DNA of 64,000 bases from Citricoccus sp. K5 (GCF_902506195.1 NZ_LR732817.1:2695407-2759406), one strand, 5' to 3'. Counted from the stretch's first letter, positions 50,815 to 59,336 are shown. Numbers and translations are program-made. The notes: generated by a model not told the origin, from the sequence alone.

Positions 50815-51264
50815 TCAGAGGTCCTTGCCGGCGGCCAGGTCCTCGTCCACTTGGGCGAAGACCTCCTGGGCCAGCTTGAAGGCGATGTTGGCGGCGGGAA
50901 CGGAGGAGTAGATGGCGGTCTGGAGCAAGATCTCCTTGATCTCGTCCCGGCTCAGGCCGTTGCGCAGGGCCGCGCGGAGGTGCATGGCGGCCTCCTCCCA
51001 GTATCCCCCCGAGACCATCGCGGAGATGGTGACGGCCGAGCGCATCCGGCGGTCCAGGCCGGGGCGGGTCCAGATGGTGCCCCAGGCGTAGCGCGTGATG
51101 AGGTTCTGGAAGTCCTCGGTGGTCTCGTCCTTGTTGGCCTCGGCCCGGTCCACGTGGGCGGTGCCGAGGACCTCGCGGCGCACGGCCATGCCGGCGTCGT
51201 AGACCTCCTGGGAGGTGCGGTCCATCTGGTGTCCCACCGGCTGACCGGTCTGGTTCTCACTCAT
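50815..51264 (-). CDS. pcaC: 4-carboxymuconolactone decarboxylase
   Basis: 149 residues of the AhpD-like fold: YDAGMAVRREVLGTAHVDRAEAN, FQNLITRYAWGTIWTRPGLDRRMRS, and LRAALRNGLSRDEIKEILLQTAIYSSVPAANIAF. It converts 4-carboxymuconolactone to 3-oxoadipate enol-lactone. Its ATG overlaps the pcaD stop by 4 nt. In many actinobacteria pcaD and pcaC are one fused gene (pcaL) in this same order; here they are separate. Confidence 0.92.
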   Translation of the reverse strand: MSENQTGQPVGHQMDRTSQEVYDAGMAVRREVLGTAHVDRAEANKDETTEDFQNLITRYAWGTIWTRPGLDRRMRSAVTISAMVSGGYWEEAAMHLRAALRNGLSRDEIKEILLQTAIYSSVPAANIAFKLAQEVFAQVDEDLAAGKDL

Positions 51265-52067
51265 GCGGTGAAGGCCTCCTTGAGGATGGTTGCGGTCTCG
51301 GCGGGCTTCTCGATCGGCGCCTGGTGAGCCACGTTCTCCAGTACATGGGCCTGACCGGAGGCGACGCCGGCCGCGATCGCCTCGCCGTCCGCCGGCGGGC
51401 AGACGCCGTCCTCGGCCCCGTGGAGGGCCACGATCGGGACGGTGATCTCCCCGAGGCGCTCGCGCACGTCGAAGCCGCCGAGGGCCTCGCAGAGCCGGGC
51501 ATAGGAGAAGCGGTCGGCCTCCTGCAGGGTGTGCAGCAGTCGGGTGGTGCGCTCGGCGTGCTGCTCGATGAACCCCTGGGCGAACCACTTCTCGGCGGAG
51601 CCGGCCACCATGGACGGGGTGCCGGCGGCCTCCACGAAGGTGGCGCGCTCCTGCCAGGCCTCGGTCTGGCCGATCTTCGCGGCCGAGCAGATCACGGCGA
51701 TGCCGTCGAACAGGTCACCGTGGTCCAGGCCGAGCTGCAGGGCGACCGCACCGTTGATGGAGACGCCGGCGTAGTAGACCTTGGCCCCGGCCGGGATGGT
51801 CCCGGCCGCGTGCTGGGCCTTCACCAGGTCGGCCACGGCGTTGGCCAGGTCCGCCATGGCGATCGGCTCGTTGTGGGCCGGGGACTGGCCGTGGCCGGGC
51901 AGGTCCCAGCCGATGACCTGGAAGCGGTCCGCCAACTCGTTGGCGGCCTCCGCCCAGAGGGCCTGGACGCCGGTGCCCAGGCCGGCCCCCACGAACAGGA
52001 CGTCCTTGTCCGGGGTGGCCTCGCCCTCGCCGGCGAGGCGGATGGCGGTGATCTCTGGTGTGCTCAC
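51261..52067 (-). CDS. pcaD: 3-oxoadipate enol-lactonase
   Basis: About 268 residues, alpha/beta hydrolase. GWDLPGHGQSP, the nucleophile elbow GVSING (Ser103), the acid region ALHGAEDGVCPP and His in VAHQAP form the triad. It hydrolyses the enol-lactone to 3-oxoadipate. The GTG at 52067 is chosen because GGAG lies just upstream and it overlaps the pcaB stop by 4 nt; ATG 52079 is possible. Confidence 0.9.
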   Translation of the reverse strand: MSTPEITAIRLAGEGEATPDKDVLFVGAGLGTGVQALWAEAANELADRFQVIGWDLPGHGQSPAHNEPIAMADLANAVADLVKAQHAAGTIPAGAKVYYAGVSINGAVALQLGLDHGDLFDGIAVICSAAKIGQTEAWQERATFVEAAGTPSMVAGSAEKWFAQGFIEQHAERTTRLLHTLQEADRFSYARLCEALGGFDVRERLGEITVPIVALHGAEDGVCPPADGEAIAAGVASGQAHVLENVAHQAPIEKPAETATILKEAFTA

Positions 52068-53722
52068 GTGGTGCTCCATTCTGCGAAATTGCGGTACTCG
52101 GCGACGAGGCGGTCCACCAGGGTGGTGGCCTCGCCGGTGTAGTTGGCCGGGTCCAGCAGGCCGTCCAGCTCGGCGTCCGAGACGGTGTCCGGCAGGGCGG
52201 CGCGCAGCAGGCTCCGGAAGTCGTTCCCCTGCTGCTGGCCATCCTGCTGGCCGTGCTGTGATTCCAGACTGCGGTCCACGATCTCCTGCAACCGCTCTTT
52301 GCCCGAACGGGACGTGCCCGAACCGGATTGGCCGGAGCCGGCCCTGCCGCCACTCTCCGGGCCGCTCTCCTCGAGGAGCGGGGCGAGCTCGACCATGAGC
52401 CGCTCGGAGACCAGCAGGGGGCCCACGCGATTCAGGTTCTCGGCCATGCGGTCCGTGTTGACGCGCAGGCCGGAGACGAGTTCCGCCGTCCGGGCGGCGG
52501 CTCCCCCGGCGGTGCGCATCAGCTGGCGCAGGGCAGGCCACTCGGCGTGCCAGGCCCCGTCCGGGCGTTCCTCGTTGGCGGCGCCGGCGGCGGTGAGGAC
52601 CTGCGCGAGCGTGCCGGGGGCGCCGAGTGCGCCGGCGTGGATCATCACGGACAGCACGGGGTTCTGCTTGTGCGGCATCGCGGAGGACCCGCCGCGGCCC
52701 GCGACCAGCGGCTCACCGAGTTCACCGTTCTCGATCCGGGCGGAGATCAGCACGTCATTGGCGATCTTCCCGCAGGCCGCCACCACATCGGCCAGCGCTG
52801 CGGCCAGCCCGGTGATGGGCATGCGGTTGGTCTGCCACGGTCCAGCGGGAGCCTTCAGGCCGAGTCGCTGAGCCAGCTCCTCGACGAGGGTGAAGGCATC
52901 GGTGCCGGCGTCCAGTGTCCCGGCGGCGCGGGCTGTGGCCACGCGGCCGGACAGGGCGGCCATGGTGCCCGCGGCGCCGCCCCACTGGATCGGCAGTTCC
53001 GCGGTGGCGGCCTCGAGCCGGCGGCCGGCCTGGGCCAGTCCGGACATCCAGCCGGCGGCGCGCAGGCCGAAGGTGGAGGGCAGGGAGTGCTGCGCCAGCG
53101 AGCGGGCCACCATGGGGGTCGCCCGGTGCTCCGTGGCCATCGCGGCCAGGGATCCGACGGCGGCGCGGAGGTCCGCCAGGACCGTCCCGGCGACCTGGGC
53201 GGCCATCCTCATCATGGCGGTGTCCATGATGTCCTGGCTGGTCGCACCCACGTGGATGGCGGAGGAGACCCCGGGCTCGGTGGGGGCGGCCTGCGCGGCC
53301 CGGGCCCGCATGGCCTTGAGCGCCGGGATCAGGACGTTTCCGCCGTTCTGGCCGGCGTGGGCGAGCCCGATCAGGTCGTAGTCGGCGAGGTGGCGCGGGT
53401 CGGCGGCCTCGGCGGCGGCCTCGGCCTGGCCGGCGGTGACCATCCCGTGCTGGGCGAGGACCGCGGTCCACGCGGCCTCGACCTGCAGCAGGTGGAGCAG
53501 GTAGTTCGCGTCCGAGGACTGGACCACCGCGGTGGTTCCGGAGGACAGCGGGTCCAGCAGGCCGGCGTCGGCCTCCGCGGCCAGCGCCGTCAGTCCCGGC
53601 GCTCCGGACAACCCGTCCGAACCGATTGAACCGATTGAACCGATTGAACCGATTGAACCGTCAGATCCGGCTGCACCGGACGCGGTGGCCTGGTGTTCTG
53701 ACGGCGACGCGGGCGTGGACAT
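52064..53722 (-). CDS. pcaB: 3-carboxy-cis,cis-muconate cycloisomerase
   Basis: 552 residues, fumarase/aspartase superfamily. The signature GSSAMPHKQNP and the helical core with HVGATSQDIMDTA are present, and ALAQHSLPSTFG-type helices follow. It lactonises 3-carboxymuconate. It is about 100 residues longer than the usual 450, owing to an N-terminal Ser/Gly/Ala tail that contains a GSI tripeptide repeated four times and a C-terminal Gly/Ser/Gln-rich insert. CCAGGAGAG precedes the ATG. Confidence 0.88.
   Translation of the reverse strand: MSTPASPSEHQATASGAAGSDGSIGSIGSIGSIGSDGLSGAPGLTALAAEADAGLLDPLSSGTTAVVQSSDANYLLHLLQVEAAWTAVLAQHGMVTAGQAEAAAEAADPRHLADYDLIGLAHAGQNGGNVLIPALKAMRARAAQAAPTEPGVSSAIHVGATSQDIMDTAMMRMAAQVAGTVLADLRAAVGSLAAMATEHRATPMVARSLAQHSLPSTFGLRAAGWMSGLAQAGRRLEAATAELPIQWGGAAGTMAALSGRVATARAAGTLDAGTDAFTLVEELAQRLGLKAPAGPWQTNRMPITGLAAALADVVAACGKIANDVLISARIENGELGEPLVAGRGGSSAMPHKQNPVLSVMIHAGALGAPGTLAQVLTAAGAANEERPDGAWHAEWPALRQLMRTAGGAAARTAELVSGLRVNTDRMAENLNRVGPLLVSERLMVELAPLLEESGPESGGRAGSGQSGSGTSRSGKERLQEIVDRSLESQHGQQDGQQQGNDFRSLLRAALPDTVSDAELDGLLDPANYTGEATTLVDRLVAEYRNFAEWSTT
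53621..53656 (-). repeat. 9-bp tandem repeat inside pcaB (4 copies)
   Basis: Four exact copies of accgattga (plus-strand reading) encode repeated Gly-Ser-Ile in the PcaB N-terminal tail; a fifth, diverged unit follows. Copy-number change would stay in frame. Confidence 0.9.
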
Positions 53723-53771
53723 CGGGGGAGCTCTCCTGGGGTGGTGGGGTTGTTTCTAGGCTATCCGCACC

Positions 53772-53833
53772 GATGGCCCGGCGGGCCTTTGCGTCCGTTC
53801 TCGTCACGGAGGCGCGGGTCCCGCCGGGCCATC
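53772..53833. repeat. 14-bp inverted repeat between pcaG and pcaB
   Basis: Arms 53772-53785 and 53820-53833 are exact reverse complements (GATGGCCCGGCGGG) around a 34-base loop, within the 159-base gap. It could attenuate read-through from pcaHG into pcaB or protect the pcaHG mRNA. Confidence 0.6.
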
Positions 53834-53881
53834 AGGCGGCGGCGTGCCGGGTGGTGCCGGCACTCATCCTTCGGAACCGGA

Positions 53882-54523
53882 TCAGTCGTGCACCGGGTAC
53901 TCGATGCCGGGAAACTGCAGGAAGACGGTCTCCTTCTCGCCCTGCAGGTGGATGTCGAACCGCAGGGTGCCATCGGCCTCACGCTCGGCGATCAGCGTCT
54001 GGCGGCGGTCCGCCTCCACGGAGGAGAGCAGCGCGTCCTTCTCGAGGGCGGCGGTGTCCTCCGGCAGGTAGATCCGGGTGTGCAGCTTGTTCATCAGGCC
54101 GCGGGCGAAGACCACCACGTGGATGAACGGTGCCTTGCCCTCTTCCGTGGGCCCCGGGTTGACGGTGGAGAACGTGTAGGTGCCCACGTTGTCCGCGGTG
54201 GCCCGTCCCCAGCCGGTGAAGGTCCAGCCGTCGCGGACCAGGGAGCCGGTCTCCTGGGGGATCTGCCCGTTCTCGTCGGCCTGCCAGATCTCGATCATGG
54301 CGTCCGGGATCGGGTCCCCGGCGCCGTCATAGACGGTGCCGGTCAGGCGCACGGCCTTCGGGCTGGCCGGGTTCACCAGGTGCTGGCCGTCCCGGAAGGG
54401 GATGTGGACGTTCTCGTACCCGGAGGCGTAGCCGAAGAACGGGCCGATGGTCTGGCCCGGGGTAGCCACCAGCTTCTCGCTCCCGTCGCGTGCCGCGGCC
54501 AACTGGTTCTGATCAATGCGCAT
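53882..54523 (-). CDS. pcaG: Protocatechuate 3,4-dioxygenase alpha subunit
   Basis: 213 residues. TPGQTIGPFFGYA at the start and LTGTVYDGAGDPIPDAMIEIWQADENG, FTGWGRATAD, FIHVVVFARGLMNKLHTRIYLP are the alpha-subunit blocks. The iron ligands of the beta subunit are absent, as expected (His/Tyr positions are replaced). With PcaH it cleaves protocatechuate to 3-carboxymuconate. Its start overlaps the pcaH end by 11 bases. Confidence 0.93.
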   Translation of the reverse strand: MRIDQNQLAAARDGSEKLVATPGQTIGPFFGYASGYENVHIPFRDGQHLVNPASPKAVRLTGTVYDGAGDPIPDAMIEIWQADENGQIPQETGSLVRDGWTFTGWGRATADNVGTYTFSTVNPGPTEEGKAPFIHVVVFARGLMNKLHTRIYLPEDTAALEKDALLSSVEADRRQTLIAEREADGTLRFDIHLQGEKETVFLQFPGIEYPVHD

Positions 54524-55346
54524 CGGTGTCGCCCTCCATCCAGGTACGGTTGCTGCCGGTCAGGACGATGTCCCAGTAGTAGCCGGTGTTCCACTCGTGC
54601 GTGGAGACGTTGTGGTCGTACGTAGCGACCAGGCGGTCGCGGGCCTTCTGGTCCGTGATCGACTGGTAGATCGGGTCCAGGCTGAACAGCGGATCGCCCG
54701 GGAAGTACATCTGGGTGATCATGCGCTGGGTGAAGTCCGTGCCGAACAGCGAGAAGTGGATGTGCGCCGGACGCCACGCGTTGTGGTGGTTCTTCCACGG
54801 GTACGGCGCCGGCTTGATGGTGGTGAACTCGTAGAAGCCCTTGTCATCGGTGATGGTGCGGCCCACACCGGTGAAGTTGGGGTCCAGCGGCGCCGGGTGC
54901 TGATCGCGCTTGTGCACGTAGCGGCCGGAGGCGTTCGCCTGCCAGATCTCCACCAGCTGGTTGCGCACCGGGCGGCCGTCGCCGTCCAGCACGCGGCCAC
55001 GGACCACCATGCGTTCGCCCAGCGGCTCGCCGTTGCCCTGGACGGTCAGGTCGGACTCCAGGGTGTGGACGTCCCGGTGGCCGAAGGCCGGGGACCACAG
55101 CTCGATGGTCTCCGGGTCGGTGTGGTGCATGTCCTTGGTGGGGTGGCGCAGCAGGGAGCTGCGGTACGGCGGGAAGTTCACGCGCGGCTGGGTCTCCCCG
55201 GACGCCGAGTCGTGGATGTCCTTGATCTCGGCGCTGATGGTCTCCTGGGAGTCCTGCGTCGCGGCGGGGTCGAGCACGTGGCTGTTGTCAAAGGTCTCAT
55301 CGTCCTCGACGACGGGACCGGTGTTCTCGGTGATGTCATTGCTCAC
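54513..55346 (-). CDS. pcaH: Protocatechuate 3,4-dioxygenase beta subunit
   Basis: 277 residues. The Fe(III) ligands are visible: Tyr143 (GRYVHK), Tyr182 (APYPW), His195 and His197 (RPAHIHFS). The segment LVEIWQANASGRY and DPNFTGVGRTITD are diagnostic for PcaH. A 55-residue acidic N-terminal extension precedes the usual start. The GTG at 55346 follows GAAAGGAGC; the frame is open upstream but without a ribosome site. Confidence 0.95.
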   Translation of the reverse strand: MSNDITENTGPVVEDDETFDNSHVLDPAATQDSQETISAEIKDIHDSASGETQPRVNFPPYRSSLLRHPTKDMHHTDPETIELWSPAFGHRDVHTLESDLTVQGNGEPLGERMVVRGRVLDGDGRPVRNQLVEIWQANASGRYVHKRDQHPAPLDPNFTGVGRTITDDKGFYEFTTIKPAPYPWKNHHNAWRPAHIHFSLFGTDFTQRMITQMYFPGDPLFSLDPIYQSITDQKARDRLVATYDHNVSTHEWNTGYYWDIVLTGSNRTWMEGDTDAH

Positions 55347-55418
55347 GGGCTGCTCCTTTCTACGGTTCTGGTTCTGCAGTGGGCGGATTGGTGGACGGTG
55401 GTGCGGTGAGGAGCCCGG

Positions 55419-55470
55419 GCCCGACGTCGGCCGGTCCCCTCCAGCGCCGGCCCGCGGGCCGGCGTCGGGC
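55419..55470 (-). terminator. Hairpin after pobA
   Basis: 14-bp stem with one G-U pair (55419-55432 / 55457-55470), core CCGACGYCGGCC, six bases beyond the pobA stop. It separates pobA from the pcaHG transcript. Confidence 0.65.
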
Positions 55471-55475
55471 ACCGG

Positions 55476-56717
55476 TCAGGCGTGCGGCCAGCCGGTGTAC
55501 GACTCGGCCAGGTACTGCTGGCCGTAGCGCGAGGAGGTGACGGTCTCGAGCTCACCGAGGGCGCGCTTGGTCTCGAACGGGTGGGCGTCCTTGCGGGTGT
55601 GGAGCATGGACGTCATCCAGTAGGAGAAGTTCTGGGCCTTCCAGACGCGTTTCAGGGCGGTCTCGGAGTAACCGTCCAGCAGCTCGCGGGAGCCGGTGGC
55701 GTAGAACGAGTCCAGAGCCTCGAACAGCACCTTGATGTCCGCGAACGCCAGGTTCAGGCCCTTGGCCCCGGTCGGCGGGACGGTATGCGCGGCGTCCCCG
55801 GCCAGGAACATGTTGCCGTGGCTCATGGGCTCGCGGACGAAGGAGCGGAAGCCGAGCACCGTCTTGTCGAAGATCGGGCCGGTCTTGAGCTGGAAGCCGT
55901 CCGGGCCGTCCACGCGCTTCTGCAATTCCGACCAGATCCGGTCGTCCGACCAGTCCTCGGTCCTCTCCGCCGGATCGCACTGGAAGTACATCCGCTGGAC
56001 GTTCGCGGAGCGCTGGGAGATCAGGGCGAAGCCGTGCGGGGAGTTCGCGTAGATCAGTTCCGGCGAGGACTTCGGGGCCTCGGTCAGGATGCCGAACCAG
56101 GCGAAGGGGTACTCGATCTTGAAGTCCTGGTGTCCCTGTTCCTGGCCCACGGCGCGGCGGCAGAAGGAGCGGGAGCCGTCAGCGCCCACGAGGACGTCGC
56201 AGTGGACCTCGTGGACGGCATCCGGGTCGGCACCGGCAGAGACGTCCTTGTAGCGGATCTTCGGGGTGTCCGACTTCAGGTCCGCCACCTCGATGACCGC
56301 GGATTCGTAGCGGATGTCACCGCCGTCCCGCTTCCGGGCCGCGGCCAGGTCGATGAACACCTCGTTCTGAGCGTACAGGGTGACCGTGGCGTCCACGAGG
56401 TCCGGGAAGTTCAGCGGGTGGGACTCCCCGTTGAAGCGCAGGTCGATGCCCTCGTGCTCGTCACCGTGGGTCAGCACGCGGCCGTCCACGCCGGACTCCG
56501 TCAGCATCTTCACCGCCTGCTGTTCCAGGATTCCCGCGCGGTGGGTGTTCTTGATGGTCTCCTGGTCCCGCAGTTCGATGACCACATTGTCGATGCCCTG
56601 CTTCGCCAGCAGGTGGGAGAGCAGGAGCCCGGCGGGGCCGCCTCCGACGATGCCCACCTTCGTCCGGGTGAGCTGTGGTGTATCTGCCCTATCGGCGCTG
56701 CCTGCGCTGGCTGCCAT
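55476..56717 (-). CDS. pobA: 4-hydroxybenzoate 3-monooxygenase
   Basis: 413 residues. Class A flavoprotein hydroxylase: VGIVGGGPAGLLLSHLLAKQG (FAD), RAGILEQQAVKML, VGADGSRSFCRRAV (DG motif) and MFLAGDAAHTVPPTGAKGLNLAFAD (GD motif). It converts 4-hydroxybenzoate to protocatechuate with NAD(P)H and O2. AAGGAG precedes the ATG at 56717. It is preceded by an IclR regulator with a 17-bp palindrome between them. Confidence 0.95.
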   Translation of the reverse strand: MAASAGSADRADTPQLTRTKVGIVGGGPAGLLLSHLLAKQGIDNVVIELRDQETIKNTHRAGILEQQAVKMLTESGVDGRVLTHGDEHEGIDLRFNGESHPLNFPDLVDATVTLYAQNEVFIDLAAARKRDGGDIRYESAVIEVADLKSDTPKIRYKDVSAGADPDAVHEVHCDVLVGADGSRSFCRRAVGQEQGHQDFKIEYPFAWFGILTEAPKSSPELIYANSPHGFALISQRSANVQRMYFQCDPAERTEDWSDDRIWSELQKRVDGPDGFQLKTGPIFDKTVLGFRSFVREPMSHGNMFLAGDAAHTVPPTGAKGLNLAFADIKVLFEALDSFYATGSRELLDGYSETALKRVWKAQNFSYWMTSMLHTRKDAHPFETKRALGELETVTSSRYGQQYLAESYTGWPHA

Positions 56718-56852
56718 TCCAACTCCTTCGTTGTGCGGGGATCCGCGGCCGGGCCGGGGACTCATCCTGCGGGACGTCGTCAAGGCCGCGGGCTGCGGGG
56801 CCGGGCCTTCTGCCACCAGTGTGATGGAGCGTACAGACGATTGGCGGATCAA

Positions 56853-56869
56853 TTCTCACTGAGTGAGAA
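56853..56869. promoter_or_regulatory. 17-bp palindrome in the pobA promoter, IclR operator candidate
   Basis: TTCTCACT-G-AGTGAGAA is a perfect dyad in the 170-base gap between the IclR-family gene and pobA, about 135 bases ahead of pobA, adjoining the 3' end of the regulator gene. Confidence 0.55.
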
Positions 56870-56887
56870 GGATGACCGCGATGCAGG

Positions 56888-57769
56888 TCACTCCCCGGTG
56901 CCCGGCAGCGCCACGGGCGGGTGCTGAGGGAACACCGTGTCCGACGCCGGCATGGCCGCCTGGGGGCCCAACGCGCGGCTGATGCCGCGAGCCGCGGCGA
57001 GCAGCATCGGAGCCAGGCCGGGACGGAATTCCGAGGAGCGGGGCACCACCACACCGAGTGCCGCCACGGCATGGCCCTCTGGCGAGAGGACCGGCACGGC
57101 GACGCCGGTGGATTCCGAGTCGATCTGCCCGTCCACTGAGGCCCAGCCCTGGCGGCGGGTCTCCGCCAGTTGCAGGCGCAGTTCGGGCTCGGTGGGGTTG
57201 ACCACCCCGCGGGCGTTGCCGGGGCCGGCGTCGTGCCCCGGACCACCCACCGGGGCGCCGAGTTCCGCGGCGTGGTCGGCGAGGAAGGATTCCGTGACGT
57301 GGCGCCGGGCGAAAGCCATCAGCACGAGCCCGAGCGAGGTGGTGAACGTGGGCATGCGGCCGGCGATGGTGGCCTGGTTGGGCACGGCTCCGCGCGCGGA
57401 GAGCCGCTCGAGGACCAACACGCCGTGGGCGTCCAGCACCGCGATCTGCGTGTGTTGTCGCAGCACGGCCTGGACGTCGTCCATGTACGGCATGGCGGCC
57501 TGGCGCAAGGAGGTCCCGGGCGAGGAGCGCGAGGCCAGTTCCCACAGTTTCATCCCGGGCCGGACGTCACCGTCCGAGCGTTCCAGCAGTCCGGCCGAGG
57601 TGAGCCGGTCCACCCAGCGGTAGGCGGTGGGCAGGGGGATGGCCGCGCGTCGGGCGAGGGCGGCAATCGAGAGTGTGGATCGCTCGGCGTCAAAGGCGCC
57701 GAGGATCCGGATCAACCGGTCCAGGGTGCTGTCCCCTTCCGACCGCCTGCTTCCGGGGCTCTCCGTCAT
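56888..57769 (-). CDS. IclR-family regulator, PcaR/PobR-like
   Basis: 293 residues. N-terminal HTH: STLDRLIRILGAFDAERSTLSIAALARRAAIPLPTAYRWVDRLTSAGLLE; C-terminal GAF-like effector domain with RLSARGAVPNQATIAGRMPTFTTSLGLVLMAF and GWASVDGQIDSESTGVAVPVLS. IclR proteins such as PobR and PcaR control 4-hydroxybenzoate and protocatechuate genes. It reads in the same direction as pobA and immediately precedes it. The ribosome site is weak (GGTAGG). Confidence 0.85.
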   Translation of the reverse strand: MTESPGSRRSEGDSTLDRLIRILGAFDAERSTLSIAALARRAAIPLPTAYRWVDRLTSAGLLERSDGDVRPGMKLWELASRSSPGTSLRQAAMPYMDDVQAVLRQHTQIAVLDAHGVLVLERLSARGAVPNQATIAGRMPTFTTSLGLVLMAFARRHVTESFLADHAAELGAPVGGPGHDAGPGNARGVVNPTEPELRLQLAETRRQGWASVDGQIDSESTGVAVPVLSPEGHAVAALGVVVPRSSEFRPGLAPMLLAAARGISRALGPQAAMPASDTVFPQHPPVALPGTGE

Positions 57770-57778
57770 GGTGTGAGC

Positions 57779-58069
57779 CTACCGAGGTCGGCGTCCGCCC
57801 TGCGCTCCACGGGCCAGCGTCGCGTCGTCCGCGCGGGCACCGTCCACGCCGTCGGCCATGACGTCCGATGGCCGCGTCGCAGGCCGGGTGCGCGTCGGGC
57901 CGGGGCCCGGTACCGGACCGTCGGCGTGGCGGCACCAGCGTTCACGTTCGCCGTCCGACAGGTCCTCCCAGGCCGGCGCCGGCGGCTGGCCCAGTCCAGG
58001 CAACAGCGCCATCCGCCGCTCATAGAGCGCACGGCCGGCCTGCTCCCGGACTCCGAAATCAATGGTCAC
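57779..58069 (-). CDS. Small hypothetical protein
   Basis: 96 residues from a GTG with GGGA upstream. The N-terminal half (DFGVREQAGRALYERRMALL, WEDLSDGERERWCRHADG) looks like a genuine soluble helix pair with Trp/Arg/Glu pattern seen in small actinobacterial proteins; the C-terminal half is low-complexity Pro/Arg/Gly. It ends nine bases upstream of the IclR start. No function can be assigned. Confidence 0.5.
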   Translation of the reverse strand: MTIDFGVREQAGRALYERRMALLPGLGQPPAPAWEDLSDGERERWCRHADGPVPGPGPTRTRPATRPSDVMADGVDGARADDATLARGAQGGRRPR

Positions 58070-58112
58070 ATCCCGATTTTAGCCCCTGCGGCCGGCTTTC
58101 CGCTCAGGACCG

Positions 58113-59336
58113 TCAGGACTTTCGACTTCGGTACCAGCGCTGCCCAGCGGATGAGGCCGTGGTGGTCATCCATTCCAGCGGACCCTGGGACCGCTCCGTG
58201 ACATTGCGCCAGAGCACCACGAACAGCAGAGCCAGGCCCACCTGCAGCCAGAACGAGATGTACGGGGTCTCCTGCAGCAGTCCTGTCGCCAGGAAGATCA
58301 GGTGGGTCACGTAGAGAGTGAGCGTCATGGATCCGACCAGGGCCAGCGGCCGGAGCCACTGCCCGATCCGCTGACCCAGCCAGAGCATGGCCCCCAGGCA
58401 GGCCAGGGCCCAGCCGAGGGTGTTGAGGACCTCCACGGGGGTCTCCGAGTACGGTGACAGCATCAGCAGCCACCAGCCCGAGTTGATGTCCGGGGTGGTG
58501 AACTCCAGCCCCCAGGTCAGTGACCGCACCAGCTCGTCCTCCGTCAGCCCGGGCGTGGTCGCAAGGACCCGGTCGAACCCGCCGAGGACCTCGATGGACA
58601 ACCACGAGACCAGCCAGGTGGCCAGTGACATGGTCAGGCCCACCACCATCAGCCTGAGGTGGGTGTCCCGCAGGGTCAGGTTGAACCGTCCGACGGCGAG
58701 GCCGGCGAAGAGGAAGGCGGACCACGCCAGGACGGGGTAGGTGCCGGTGACCAGGAGTGCGGCGATCGTGCCGTCCGGCTGGGCGACGATGGACCCGAGC
58801 GATGGGTCGTAACCGTCCAGGTTCGGCATGGCGTTGCCGACGAGGTGGATGAACAACGTCCCCGCCAGCGCGAACACACCGGCCACGGTGGCGATCATCG
58901 GCGCGGGCGCTCCGAGCAGCGGTATGGCCATGAGGAACATGACACCGTAGTAGGTCAGGATGATGCCGGCCGGCGGGTCGAGGATCGCCAGCATCAGCCC
59001 GATGACGATGAGCACCACGGCCCGGATGGCGATGCCGACCCGCTTGGCCGCCAGGGCCTCGCCGGTCACCGGCTTGTTGCCACCGGTCATCAGCGCCAGG
59101 GAGACGCCAGCCAGGAACGTGAACAAGGCCGCCGAGATGCCGGAGCCGATCTCCCAGATCAGGGTGGTCTCCCCGGCCTCGGTGCTCTCGGGCAGGACGT
59201 GGATGGCGATCATGCCGATCAGTGCGAGCCCGCGGGCTGCATCGAGGCCGACGATCCGCCTCGACCGGCGTGGCGCGGCAGTCACGGCCCCGTCCTGGGT
59301 GCCGATTCGATCCGCTGGTCCGTCCGTCGAGGTCAC
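58113..59336 (-). CDS. Multi-pass membrane acyltransferase-like protein (HGSNAT/DUF418-type)
   Basis: About 407 residues with 10 or so hydrophobic helices. RRIVGLDAARGLALIGMIAIHVLP is the signature of the heparan-alpha-glucosaminide N-acetyltransferase-like and DUF418/DUF1624 membrane acyltransferase families, with the conserved membrane His (IHVLP). Such proteins acylate extracytoplasmic or membrane substrates. The GTG at 59336 overlaps the stop of the DapA-like gene by 4 nt, so it is translationally coupled to the NRPS operon and may modify or help export its product. Confidence 0.7.
   Translation of the reverse strand: MTSTDGPADRIGTQDGAVTAAPRRSRRIVGLDAARGLALIGMIAIHVLPESTEAGETTLIWEIGSGISAALFTFLAGVSLALMTGGNKPVTGEALAAKRVGIAIRAVVLIVIGLMLAILDPPAGIILTYYGVMFLMAIPLLGAPAPMIATVAGVFALAGTLFIHLVGNAMPNLDGYDPSLGSIVAQPDGTIAALLVTGTYPVLAWSAFLFAGLAVGRFNLTLRDTHLRLMVVGLTMSLATWLVSWLSIEVLGGFDRVLATTPGLTEDELVRSLTWGLEFTTPDINSGWWLLMLSPYSETPVEVLNTLGWALACLGAMLWLGQRIGQWLRPLALVGSMTLTLYVTHLIFLATGLLQETPYISFWLQVGLALLFVVLWRNVTERSQGPLEWMTTTASSAGQRWYRSRKS

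Noticed and set aside
53621-53656. CRISPR-like repeat
   Set aside because: Nine-base tandem units without spacers inside a coding sequence.
57170-58201. 343-residue plus-strand open frame over the IclR gene
   Set aside because: Shadow composition; the minus strand has an intact IclR HTH and effector domain.
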